A stretch of DNA of 64,000 nucleotides from Trebouxia sp. TZW2008 (lineage: Eukaryota > Chlorophyta > Trebouxiophyceae > Trebouxiales > Trebouxiaceae), in assembly GCA_002118135.1 (NCBI GenBank), contig BDIU01000172.1, positions 186,001 to 250,000 on the forward strand. Reading direction: 5' to 3'. The position numbers and the translations under genes were made by a program. Every line of letters starts with the position of its first letter. Position 1 is the first letter of the stretch. Shown here piece by piece: positions 33,449 to 44,642 of the stretch. The notes under the pieces are model-generated. The model had not been told where the DNA came from, did no database searches, and was given only the letters and a program-made list of their open reading frames with translations.

Positions 33449-36225
33449 TCAATGGGGATCGGAATTACACCCGTAAGTACCATGCAATTCTTGACAAGCC
33501 CCATATGACAGGAGATAAGCTAATGGCTGCCGATTCTGCACATGCCTGCAGTGGACTGAAACACCTGACCTTACTCTAGTGTTGATAGCAATTGCTTCTT
33601 TTGCTTTGCTCTACGGGATGAGTAGACCCAGATTGGTGCTCAATTGCCGTTGGAACTGCGTTGAGCAGATGCACAAGGTAGATGCCACTACAGTGAACTC
33701 TCGTTGTAAAGACACTGGATGTAAGGAACAATTCTGATGTAAGGACAACGCCATTGGTAACCAATGACTGCATTCTGACTGCAGTGGTCCCTCTGAGTAA
33801 GGACAATTTGATGTAAGGACAAATTTCATGTTACGCAAAGCATTTTTTACAAACAGATTTTACTGTACACAACCAAAGCATTGATCACAAAGAGACTTTA
33901 CTGTACATTGACATTACACAGGTGAAGATTGCTTACCTCTTGAACAAGATGCACACACCTAGGGCAATGATGGACAGCAGAGCACCCAGCAAATTTGGTA
34001 CCAGGACGAATAGGTTCTTGATGGTCTGCAGCATCACAGACACCATGCATCAGTCAAGAACAGAAAGTCCCTCTCTGCAGCAAATGCTTTGGGGTTTTAT
34101 TCATAGGTTCCACTCGTGTGCCAATGTCTGCGACATAATGCCAACGTCAGGGTGTTGCGAATGTCGACGTTCACTACAATGAAATCAATCTGGTGTGGCT
34201 GTAGCTGAAGCTGTGTATTTGCTTTGGGAAGAAAAGCTGCAGCACATGCATAAACCGAGATGCTTGGCAGTCCACTGTGTACAAGGACCCCTCCGCCCTT
34301 CATGACCAATATAACTGGTTTAGGTTAGCGCATGACCAAAGTGGTTGGAGACAGTTGATTGCTTCTGTATTTAGTTGGGCCTGCTGAGCCTGCCTAGCAC
34401 ACGCTTATAATGAATGAAGGAAAGTGCATGATGCGTGAGGCTTGCACGCATGCTGCTTCTACATTCGAGCCTAACTCAGAGCACAGCAAGGATGAGTACA
34501 CTAGTCAGGCATTGCTGGATTGGCAGAAAGGCAGGTGCATGAGGGGTTGCGTATACAGGAAGTGTACAGACGCGTGTAGAGCTTCGCAGACTTGTCGCGA
34601 AAGCTTGTAGATCGTGTAAAGCAGGTGCCCAATACCTCACGTTATATGCACATGTTGACTGTCCCAAACACCCAACAGGGGAGCATGCAGACATGAGCAG
34701 AGTGAATGTAGTCTAAGGGATGCAACAGATCGTGTATGAGGACCTCACTTCCCTTCTTGCCCAACACAAATGGCTTAGATTAGCACAGGACCGAACTTGT
34801 TGGAGACATTTGATTGCCCTGTAGCTACCTAGCCAGGCCTACGGAGCCTGTCTAGCACATGTGTAAGTTGAATGAAATGAATGAATTTGTTGCTGCTTTT
34901 GCTAAACGCTGCTGCTGTTGCTGCTGCTGCTGGATGTGGTGAAGCTGTTGCTGCTACTGTTATTGTTGATGATGGTGTTATGCAACTGTTGGCATTGTTG
35001 CAACTGATGCTGCTGCTTTTACACTGCTGATAGGTTCAATAGTTTTAAGAGAAGAAGTACTCACTATGCCATATATGCACCACATGGAGGAGCTGATCAC
35101 ACTCATGATGCTCAAACCAAGGTGAAAGGAAGCAGAATTTCTGCTGATGACAGCCTTGTACAGCGTCGACAGCGGGCTTGCAAACAATACAATCTGAGTC
35201 ACGGCACCAGCCCAAGCCCTGCAATACAAGTATTTGATCAGAGTTTGAGACATATAATCAGAAGTGTTGGCTGGCCAAATCATTTGACCTCTGTCACTGT
35301 TGCCTCAAAGCAGCTTGCATGACTACGCAAAACTTCAACCATGTGGGATCCACGTTCAAAGCACAAGAACAGACGAATGCACAAGAACAGACGAATGCGC
35401 AAACCTGCAGGACTGTGATGGTTTGTATGTAACCATCATATTGTTTTCAAGATATTAGCATGATGTTTGAAGGGGCAAGTGGCATACCAGAGCTTCAATG
35501 TTGCATGAGGCGCTGCTGTGGACAAGACCATGGTGATAAGTGCCATCGAGCCCCACAATATAGTGGCTACTAGCATCAGCGCATTTAGGCGATTTTGCAC
35601 CTACACAAGGGAGAATTATCAAATGAAATTGGAAATCTGATGCGCTCGCAGGCTACTAGAGATGAGATCTCAAGCAAAACGTTTTGTGTAGTGGCAGCAT
35701 GAAAGGGCGTTGGTTCGATGCGGGCTGGCATCAGCCAGCAAAGTGCTCGAAGCAGAAGGCTCAGATTAGAGCAAGCGGTGCAAAGATAAGGCAACAGGAG
35801 GCACATAGATGTGAAAGTTGTACCTTCAGACTAGCTAGAGGATACAGGGAGAATGTGACCCATACGCCAGTAATCAAGCCTATCATGTCTGAAGAAAAGA
35901 TGAACCAGTCTGTCCTGATCACTGCATAAACCACCCAGCCCACATGGTTCAGGACCATGGCTGCATACGGGGCTGGGTTCATTTCCTGCACCTCAGCATA
36001 CTGGTAAGGCACACATATATGTGGTGGGGCGCGTTTGAACGCAACAGACAAGGCAGTCTCAGAACGACACTGTCAACTTGCACCAAGCATCGGTCGAATG
36101 CTTACGCCAAGGCGGCGATTGCTTCGGATGTGTGCAACTTCGCGAACAGGTGCAAGGCTGCGGGCAACAGATAGCACGACTCCAATGATGGGAGCAACAA
36201 TAGCTGGCGTGACTTGATATGTCAT
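33449..36225 (-). CDS. SWEET sugar transporter (MtN3/saliva family)
   Basis: Exons: 36225-36106, 36000-35824, 35600-35488, 35218-35065, 34025-33937 and a tentative last exon 33545-33449, giving 249 residues, in the family range. SWEETs are uniporters for hexoses or sucrose with two MtN3 repeats joined by a linker helix. Repeat 1 is exons 1-2: SLAPVREVAHIRS, then MNPAPYAAMVLNHVGWVVYA and a third helix. The linker helix is exon 3 (ATILWGSMALITMVL). Repeat 2 is exons 4-5: TQIVLFASPLSTLYKAVI, then SIMSVISSSMWCIYG and LVPNLLGALLSIIALGVCIL. The paired Pro and Asn pocket positions are visible as NPAPY and VPNLL. The last exon, a 32-residue soluble tail, was chosen because it closes the phase; it is the least certain part. 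Membrane and substrate cannot be told. Confidence 0.88.
33691..33865. mobile_element. MITE with TA target site, Tc1/mariner-pogo type ends
   Basis: The element begins CAGTGAACTCTCGTTGTAAA and ends in the reverse complement of CAGTAAAATCTGTTTGTAAA, so 13-14 of the first 20 bases are inverted repeats. It is flanked on both sides by TA, the Tc1/mariner target site. It is 175 bp with no transposase and has internal GATGTAAGGACAA repeats. It sits in the proposed last intron of SWEET. Plant and animal pogo-like elements often start CAGT(A/T)nAACCTC, which this resembles. Confidence 0.75.
34308..34885. repeat. Two direct copies of a ~115-bp sequence in a SWEET intron
   Basis: Copies at 34308-34425 and 34766-34885 share GGCCTGCTGAGCCTG-like and GTTGGAGACA blocks and both end in GAATGAA repeats. 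They are about 460 bp apart in the 1.04-kb intron between exons 4 and 5. A GCTGCTGTT-rich stretch follows at 34895-35010. Confidence 0.7.
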
Positions 36226-37130
36226 TGTGACACAGACGGACGCGACAGACTCCGAGGCTGTCGCGGCGATGGGAAGCTCGCAGTTACAGATCAGGCTGAT
36301 CAGAAGCGATTCAAGCCGCCCTTTGGCTTCGACGTCTTTGACTGCCGACGGAGCAAAACACTTGCTACACCCGCAGGGTCCATTTATCGCCGACAGTAAA
36401 TGACACATTATGTGTCATGTTCGGATTGCCATGACTGATTGAACAGTCATACCTGAAGTTCAGCTGCTTGAACGCACAAGCGACCTTTGGAGACTCTCGG
36501 CGCGGCTGGCTTTGGCGCATGTGCATATGGCAAAGCCTGTCCGCATGCTGACGGCAGTGCCATTATAAGCGTTTTGCTCTCAAGCAAATTTAAAGGTGAC
36601 AAGGAGACATGACATTGTACACATCAATTCTGTAGCTGTACATTAATGCAGGTATGCTATTCAGTGACACTGTAGACATGCTAGCTCGAGCACAAAGCCT
36701 GAGACGAAATGCTTTCGGCTGGCAACAACATGTCAAGTATGCAATGACTACCATGTTGCCACCCAGCAGTGTCAATCACGCTGACCCAGACATTTTACTA
36801 AACACTCGCTGTCTCGTGCAAGTACCTTATGCTGTCACAGATCCAGCACATACTTCGATCAGCTATACAAAGGCTGGCTAAAACTATTTGCATCTCACAA
36901 ATTCGAGGTACCTTTCCTTATGCAGAAACATCAGTTACGTGAAATATCACAAGTCAGACAGTAGATCACAGAGCAATTCACACTGTAATAGGAGGGCGTC
37001 TGGACACAAGCTCCGTTATGATCAGTTTACAATGCACACACAAGAGATGTAAGAGCAGAACAATAGCCAGCAGCAGCCAACAATTCAGACATGCTCAACA
37101 TGAGCATTAAAACCTCAGCAAATTTACAGT
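36226..37130. other. Intergenic, SWEET promoter and septin 3' flank
   Basis: About 900 bp between two genes on the minus strand. A frame at 36408-36226 runs into the SWEET start without a stop, but its composition is poor, so MTYQVTPAIVAP is preferred as the start. No other supported feature. Confidence 0.55.
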
Positions 37131-40100
37131 TCAGAAGATACCCAAGAACTTTCTATCTGGTGGCGGCTCAGCATTCTCTGCTTTGACAGTGTCTGGATCA
37201 ACAGGCACATCCCCTACCACCACCTTTTCAGTATCAGATATCTTTCTGGACTCCTCTGCTGTAGCATCATGCCTGCTCTCCAGCTTGACTTTTGGCAAAT
37301 GCAGCTTATTCGACACACTGCTGGCAGCACGCTTTGTCTGCTTTGATGTGACCTCTGTCTTGGCAAGAGCAAAGCCCAGCAGAACTGGTAGTAACAACCC
37401 CAACAGCATTCGCCCAGGACCTCTGCGCTGTTGCTTTGAGAGGGCTTTCCTGCGCCACTGCGTATACCTGCAATGAGCTCAAACCTTGCCTTGGCTTGTC
37501 ATTACAGATGTACTGCACACTATCATGCTCATGGCATATTTGCATGGACCTGCAACAGGCTCAGACCTTGCGTTGATGCATCATATACATGTAACAACAG
37601 CATCTCTCATGCAATAGAAGAAATTATACTGCATGCCTGCATCCTCCACACCAGGCATGAAGCATGAATGCCTGGTTTACATGAGCAACATGAAGGTCTG
37701 GATGATGGTTTGACGGAATGAAGGATTGTCTGATGCTCCAACTTATGCTTTGTGTTGCCTGAAGTGTTTGCTCTCTGTTTGCTTACAGTAATATGGCTCT
37801 CCTGAATGAACTCACGACCAGACAAGGCAAGTAGACAGGCTGGACAAGGAAGAGTGACAAAGGAGACAGGCCTCACTGGCATGCCACAAACACAGGCAGC
37901 ACACATAAATCATACATAATGATGTGTGTCCCAACAGCAATATCTCTGCTCTATTTGCACTTCAGATCAATTTTCAGGCAGCGGGAGGCAGCCCTGCAAA
38001 TGAGACTGTGCAACAGATCAATCAAACTTGTAAAGGGCATGTGGTGATGCGCATCTATGGCATGCCTTGCATCTGAGCTCCTCATAGAGGGTTCCAAGCA
38101 TCCTCAAGTTTAGACACACTTTCAAGCCACGCAGGAAAGAAGGGTGCACAGGGCGCGACAGACCTGGCTCGCCTCGCAGCTGACAGCTTACCACAGGCTT
38201 TTTGAATAGCAGCCGACGCAGGTGCAGCACCAGATAAGACACATCATGAACTCATGCAAGCTGAAGCCATGCAAAAGCAGCATTATCGACCATCTGAGCG
38301 ACCATCTTGAGTGGTACTCTGCATAGATCATCGTACCTGGCATGCTTCGCAGCTGACAGCTGGTCACAAGCTTCCTAAGCAGCATCAGGCACAGGTGCAG
38401 CAGAAGGTGATGCATGCTGTAAACTTCACAGTGTGATCCCACGCATGCCAAAGAACAGTACATCATCTAAGGACTCTTTGAGTCGTGCACCGCACCTGGA
38501 ACGCTTTGCAGCTGACAGCTCATCACAGGCTTCTTTGAGCAGCAGGAGACGCAGGTGCAGCAGGTCGCTGTGCTGAGGGTTGAAAGCCTCGCTGACTCCC
38601 CAGGGGTACTTCCTCTCTGGCCAGAACACTGCATCCTGATGGTCCAACTTGTCCTGCCACACAGCACACAGATGTGAACATCTTGCCATGAAGCATCTAA
38701 AGGTGAGCCTGGCCTGCATTTTGGTGCTGGTTGTGTGCTAGGCTTGGTGAATAGTTCTGAAATCTTGGTTGGTCCGTGCTAGTTGAGTTGATGATGTATG
38801 TATAGAAGATGCAACGCCGTTGAGAACCGTCTCTCTGGCCAGAAGACCGCATCTTGGCTCTCCAACTTGTCTTGCCGTAGATGATGTCAAAGTGAATATG
38901 GCATGGACCGTTGAATGAAGATATGTATGAGGCTGTTGTTTTGGGACGAAGCCTGGCCAAGGCTTATTCAACTTGTCCTGCCATACAGCATATAAAAGTG
39001 AGGAGTAAGCGCGTATTGATGCTGGCCGTATGCTGTTTACAGCTGTTAGCTTTTTCACACCCTGATGATACATGAGTTCGAGGTTGCAATAGTATGCAAG
39101 AGTAAAGCTATGGCGCTACACTGATAGGTGAAAGGCTTGCCATGGATTGAGTGGCCATAAAGTCAGAGCAATCATGACTTTTGACTTGTATGCACAGCTG
39201 AGCGTAGATGACAGCGTGCAGCAGACGCCTCAGCTGTGGGTGAGCATCCTCATTCATTTCTGCCAAGGACTTGGCTGCTCAACTGCTCAGACGTGCTGCA
39301 AAATGTGGGAAAGTTGCAGCAGATTCTTGACAAGTCAGCTCAGTCGACGTCCAGCTGTCTGACTAAGACACTGTACTTCCCCATGCCAGCAAGGTCCTTC
39401 ACATTGCTCTGAGTGGGACACGGCCAACATTGTGACAATCTTGCAGCCACACAGCTGGACGGTAACTAGCTGAATTGCTCCACCAAGCTGTGGGTGAACT
39501 CAAAACGCTGTGATCAGGGCACTGGCTTGTCGCCAATCTGTAACCTGAGAAGTCAGTGGATTTTGTGGGAGAAGCCTTGCAAGCTAATCCTTGGGTGAAG
39601 GTTGCTGCCAAATTTACCAAGCTGACGTGCTGCAGTGATGAGCAATCAAATCGTGGTGCGTCAGTCCTCCAGCAGACGGGGGCAGTGTAAGCAACAGCTG
39701 GGCTGTTTTCATCGTACAAAACCTTGACTTCAGTACAGATTTGCATTTGGTTTGCTGTACTTGATTTGTGCGAGCAGCTATGGCGTCCAGAATGAGGCAA
39801 CTTGGGGTAGCACAGGCAAGTCTGTCTTGCGCTGCATGTATCTACACCACATCTTATGAGGGTACAGGGATGGCCAGAACTTCCTACTGCAACTCACTTC
39901 ACATGACCTAGTCTGGCAAAAGGGTGTCTTCAAAAGCAACTAGCAACTAGTCTGAAAAATTGCTTGTCCGTTGAATACGGTGATTGCCAATGTAGCTTCT
40001 GAGGCTTTTCTTTCTCTAAATATTTGTCAGTCAGCCCTGTACTAGCTCTTCAACAAGCCATTGGGCAGATGTTCAAAGCACACAGAGAGAGACATGTAAG

Positions 40101-42684
40101 TCTTATGCCTAAACAAGCTCCACAAGTACTTGCCAACACAAAGCTTGCATTCAAGAGGCAAACAAACCTGATTGAGATCATTGCTTGCCACTACCAGGAA
40201 AGGAGGCACTGTCTGGGACTGGTGCGATTGCAGCACGCCGGCCCTCTCCAGAGTGGAATCCTCAAATTGGAACACATTGATAGGTGCTGAAATGCCTCCT
40301 AGTGCTGCTGAGCCTGCAGCAGTATTGTAGTGCAGTTTCTTGTCAGTACAACGACTGTATCAGTCACAAAGCGAACTGCACTTTCACAAAATTCTCCTTA
40401 CACGGAAGTTTCATTGCAGTGAAAATGCCTCCTAGTGCTGCTGAGCCTGCAGCAGTAGGGTTTGGCCTGTCATTGCCACACAGCTGCAACAGCTCAGCTG
40501 AGATCACAAAATCCATGCACGACAACAAGCATTAACAAATCAACCAAGTAAATAGGCTGCGCTACAACAAAGAACATCAAAACATCTAAGCAGACAGACT
40601 CCAATCACGCTCCTAGGAACAGTGGCTCCCATCACACGCAGGACTAAAACAAGATCATTGATGGTTGTTTCACTTTCCAGCACATGTGCTACGTTTGTGT
40701 GGCCTAAGTCCTATCTCAGCAGGCTGGCTTGTTCTGAGCATCGCGGTAAGGACGGTTCATGTTCAACAGTTGAACTTAGACAAAACAACTGACTGAAAAG
40801 GATAGAGCCTATTGCGTCTTGAGTTCTCAGGCAACGTCACCTTGTGGCTCTCGCAGCTGTGGGTTCTGCAGCTTGCGATACACCTCCCTCCTGTAGGTTG
40901 CTGCCTCTCGAATGGTCATTGTGTCAGACTTGGTCACAATGGGCAGGATGGGCACCACCTTGCCAAGCTCGGCCATGAACCTGAAATCAGCTGAGCTCAT
41001 TGTTCATGGCTTGCAACAACGTGTAGCAGGACTGCAATGGTTGTTAACGCTCACTGCGGAAGATTGCTGTTCTGTTGTTCTGAGGTGTCAGTTTGGATAA
41101 CAATGGGCAGGGTAGGGACCGCCATGCCGAGCTCTGCCATAAGCTTGAGATGAAACTGAGCTTGCAGGTCGTGTCTGGCAACGTGGAGAGGCTGTTTGAC
41201 CTACGCAGTGTCTGTGGACGTCTGTCATGTCTATTGCTCACGGAGGTGTGACAAGTCAAAGCTCCACACAACTTGACTGAAGGCTGCTTTGTACACTGCC
41301 AGTATTGTTCTCGCCAATTTCTGGGGGACAAGACAAACTTGAGGCTTGCACAGTCGGCTTCGGCCAATCCAGCGCCATTTGACTGTGCAGAAACGGGTGA
41401 TTGCAATGACATTCTGACCACACGTCTAGTGCTTCAACAGCATGCATCTGCGCAAGCTGCAGCAGCAGGCAGAATGTATATGATGTGATCAGCAGCAGAA
41501 ATCAGGATGTTGTAATGCGGCTTGCTTACCTGAGGTCAACAGGGCGCAATCTGTGGGGTTGTATGCAGAAGAGGCAAAGATCAACCCTTGGGTCCTCGAC
41601 TTCTGCCAGATCAACACCCCTGCCTTTGTCCATTTCCAGAGCAAGCCAGATCTTGTTCTGGCGTTCAACATACTGCTGCATCAAGTGAATGGAGTCCATG
41701 ATGTTCAGGTTGTCTCCATAACCTGCAACAGGTGAGACAGCATATGCCACTTTGATCATCAAAACAACTCCCTTTGTCACTGACATGCTTGTCGTGACCC
41801 AAATCCATGCACACCAGTCAGGCCATGGTCGCTCTGAGTAAAGAATGCAGAGGATAGATCTGGAGGGTGCAAAGCAAGCACACTTGATCAGCAAGACGTT
41901 TGCAGCCGAGTGCTACAGTGCTCATATTATGCATATGGGACCTATCACTTGCTGTGAAGGATAGTGTGAAACAAGGCAAAGCTTGTGATGCTTAGCAGTC
42001 TAACCTGGAGTATCCTGTATCTTGTAGACCCATTTTACTTTATCAGCTGTGTCATCCCAGCTCACTGTGGTGCACAAGCTTTCAGGACTCTCAAGGAACT
42101 GCTGGTGGCTGGTAGCTGTGCCATCATGCAGTTCAAGGTCAAATCCTGGCACTGACAACAGGCACTGACAGAGTGTTGTTTTGCCCTGCAAACAGCAGTG
42201 CAGAACGCTTCACAGGTGCAGCAATGGCTGGGCATAGGCATGCCATATGCAATCGGTTCAGTGCAGAGCAAATATGTACCACGCCTGAGCTTCCCACAAG
42301 CAGTACTGTGGCAAAGCGCGAAGTCCATGGCTTGCGGGTGTGGTGCGGAGGCAAGGAAAGGGTGAAGCTCATAGAAGATGTACCAGGCCAGAGTCTCCGA
42401 CCACTAGAAACTTCACGTAGCGCTGGCTCCAGGAACGATGAGGTTGCGGACGTCTTCGACCAAGCAAACGACCAACGTCAACACGTGCAGCGGAGTCTGC
42501 AGATTGCCTGCTGTTAGCAGAATTTCGCGAGCAAGACGTCCATTACAAAAATGCGTGACAACAAGGTGTCAACTGCACCTTCAGCCTGTCCGATAAACGC
42601 AGGATGCGTTTCACTGGCAGCTTTATCGGGCTGATCGTAGCTAGTCGAATCAAGGTCCGAGCTTCGCGCTTCTCCGTCTGCCAT
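37131..42684 (-). CDS. Septin GTPase with predicted C-terminal transmembrane segment
   Basis: Nine exons: 42684-42579, 42510-42417, 42367-42280, 42185-42005, 41722-41530, 40980-40841, 40313-40168, 38653-38496, 37467-37131. They sum to 1443 bp, 480 residues, with every phase matching. Septins are filament-forming GTPases of cytokinesis and membrane cortex. The G domain shows P-loop VLLVGSSGVGKTTL, G3 DTPGYGD, a G4-like ILPIVTKSDTMT where most septins have AKAD, and the septin element ERKYPWGVSEAFNPQHSDLL. The start MADGEARSSD was chosen because it gives matching phases. After a basic stretch (YTQWRRKALSKQQRRGPGR) a helix MLLGLLLPVLLGFALAK could span the membrane, followed by a 70-residue acidic tail. 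Opisthokont septins have a coiled coil there. Four exons have partial copies in adjacent introns. Confidence 0.9.
38157..38405 (-). repeat. Two partial copies of the 3' end of septin exon 8
   Basis: The sequence GCAGCTGACAGCT near the exon 8 donor starts at 38508 and recurs at 38349 and 38176 (offsets 159 and 173 bp). Each copy covers about 75 bp, including the donor-like GGTACG or GGTCTG. Translated in the shifted frame both read LxxLxxxxVxSCQLR, which shows descent from the exon, but they no longer encode LLLLKEACDELSAAKRS. Confidence 0.85.
38822..38990 (-). repeat. Two partial copies of the 5' end of septin exon 8
   Basis: Upstream of the true acceptor (38654) the first part of exon 8 recurs at about 38880-38822, reading QDKLESQDAVFWPER against QDKLDHQDAVFWPER in the true exon, and again more weakly at about 38990-38961 (DKLN). 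The first copy is nearly intact, with an acceptor-like CGGCAAG rather than GGCAG. Confidence 0.8.
40424..40462 (-). repeat. Partial copy of the start of septin exon 7
   Basis: Thirty-odd bases spanning the exon 7 acceptor (CTGCTGCAG, then the codons for GSAALGGI) are almost identical to 40291-40325, 133 bp away. Both copies keep the AG acceptor. Confidence 0.8.
41090..41165 (-). repeat. Partial copy of septin exon 6
   Basis: This block aligns with the exon 6 start at 40980-40925 at an offset of 163 bp. It reads LMAELGMAVPTLPIV against FMAELGKVVPILPIV in the true exon and then diverges, losing the KSDT guanine-binding motif. It could be a decaying or alternative exon. Confidence 0.85.
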
Positions 42685-42976
42685 GCACAATGTCGGGCCG
42701 TTCACCAACACTGAAACCTGCCGGGATTGCTCGAGCTGGCAGCGATCGTGTCTTCGAGGCTGTGGTCGCAGCTTGCGCTTCTATACTTTCGCGCTGAGCA
42801 TGACTCGGACCATTTCGCGACGTTGAAGAAGAGTGGCAGTCTACAGCTTAGTCATCTCTCTGCTTCGCCAGGCATTGCACCGTTTCACCTCCTTTATTCA
42901 GTACTCGGCGGCTTTGCAATAGCTTGACCTTTTGAGATAGTCGAGATCGAAGTGCCTCAGCCCTGGACTTGTCGCC
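42685..42976. promoter_or_regulatory. Divergent promoter, septin / eL28
   Basis: 292 bp between the two start codons, on opposite strands. It is rich in TCGA and CGA trinucleotides compared with its surroundings, as often seen at housekeeping promoters. No defined element was identified. Confidence 0.5.
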
Positions 42977-43789
42977 ATGTCGTCTCAACTAGTATGGCAG
43001 CTCGTCAAGAACAATAACAGCTTCATGCACAAGGGTTTGAACGGTGTGATCCTTAGCAAGGAGCCCGGCAACTTGTACAACGTTCACAACTACAAGTACT
43101 CCGGTGAGCAGCAATGTTACAGCTCGCCATGCACAATCGGAACCTGATTGAATGACCCATTCATGGAGTGAACTCATTTGACTGGCCGAGACACGTAACA
43201 GCAACATAGCCCTGAGCTGTAATGCAAGCTGCGTGATTAGGCACTTGTTACATCGCAGGCCTTTTGAACGACAAGGCTGTGCATATTGAGGGCGGCAGCA
43301 ACGGCATCAAGGTCACAAAGTCAATCACTAAGCACAAGAACAAGCCAAGCAAGACCAGCAACAGCAGAACCAGCAAAAAGTCATTTCAGCGGGTCACAGC
43401 TGGACTCTCAAAGGAATTGGACGGATACCGACCAGACCTGAAGGTGTGCTTGTATGGTTGTCAGTGCATGAAGCCTCTTTGGTCAGCCACCCGGACTGCT
43501 GCACATGTGTGATTTTTGAGGAGTGCACATTATGTGCATGGAGATGCTGCATGAGCCACTCGATGTTTGGCATGCATGTCATGATTTGCATGAAGTGTGC
43601 TCTTACAGGCTCATGCAGCGCCAGCCAGCACTGCTAACCACGTTGTGCTATTCAGCACTAAACTAATGCAGCTTGGTAACCCTGAAGTGGTCTGATGTTG
43701 TGTCTTTCTACTTGCAGAAAGCAGCACTTGCACGCGCCAGCGCAGTACAGCGAAGCAGCAAAGGCAGCAAATCTGCAAAGAAGGAGTAG
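42977..43789 (+). CDS. RPL28: 60S ribosomal protein eL28 (L28)
   Basis: Exons 42977-43103, 43259-43443 and 43718-43789; 127 residues, close to the family length of 120-145. The start MSSQLVWQLVKNNNSFMHKG is the eL28 signature, followed by FSKEPGNL-like LSKEPGNLYNVHNYKYSG and a very basic core (TKSITKHKNKPSKTSNSR), and the usual R-A-S-A-V-QRSSK tail. The frame closes with TAG. A TGTAA, the usual polyadenylation signal of chlorophytes, lies at about 43985, some 195 bp beyond the stop. The gene is expected to be highly expressed. Confidence 0.95.
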
Positions 43790-44642
43790 ATAGACATGCA
43801 CTGTCAGATGGAGATTGCTGAGAAGTGCTAAGCTTCAAATCTGCAGACTCACTCCTCTCAGTTCTACAGCTGAACATTCACATGGTTCTGTGATGTGAGG
43901 TGTTGCCACATACACAGCACATGTATGTGCTGCTGCACAATCGCCTCCTGACTGTGTCAAGCCCGTACGCCTCACCTCTAGCTGTGTAACACACCTCCCC
44001 TGCAAAGTCCCCATGTGCTGTTCATCATTCTCACGTGCATGCTATAAAACTTGTTGACCAATCATGCTTTCCTTGATGTGCATGCAATTGCAGAGCAGTG
44101 CTTTGGTATCTTTTGCAGTTAAAAAAGGTTGTATATGCGCACTTGAACTTCATGCGTGATGACATTCAACAACCGTCTCAGCTGGTGCTGTTTACCAAAA
44201 TCTAATGTGTGCAGCATATACTGTCAGACCACTGTTGTAAAGAGTTATATCTTACTACTTGCAAATCATGTGTGATGGTAGTTAGGCTGCCTATAAGCTC
44301 AGCTGTATCTGCGTGCCCAGATTCTAAGCCCAGCTAAATCAGCTTCATGAACTGGATCCCCAAAAGGTGCCATATTTGCACTGCTTGCTCACTGTGTTGT
44401 GGGCAATGCTGGCACCTTCAAGGCTCAGGCAAGGCTCAAGGCGTATACTATCAAGAGCTAAGGGCCTGAAATTACTTGGTGCATTGCAGCAACTTTCTCA
44501 GCTGACAATAATATCAAATGCACGCCCAAGTCTAGAGTGTTGCAGCTCTTTTGGGTGCAGCACCTTAAAAGATGACTGCCACCTCTGCACGTTCTTTGCT
44601 GTTCTAAGCTAAAGCCGGGCTGTGATTGAAAAGGGACCATGT
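43790..44642. other. Convergent intergenic region, eL28 / LEA-like gene
   Basis: About 850 bp holding both 3' UTRs. No exon, RNA gene or clear repeat was seen. Confidence 0.6.

Noticed and set aside
39399..39800. 133-codon minus-strand frame in the large septin intron
   Set aside because: Septin exons 7 and 8 join directly at phase 0 with no family residues missing; the frame has no recognised match.
42280..42684. SRP receptor beta subunit as the identity of the GTPase
   Set aside because: The P-loop alone suggested it, but DTPGYGD, the septin-unique element YPWG and the C-terminal layout identify a septin.
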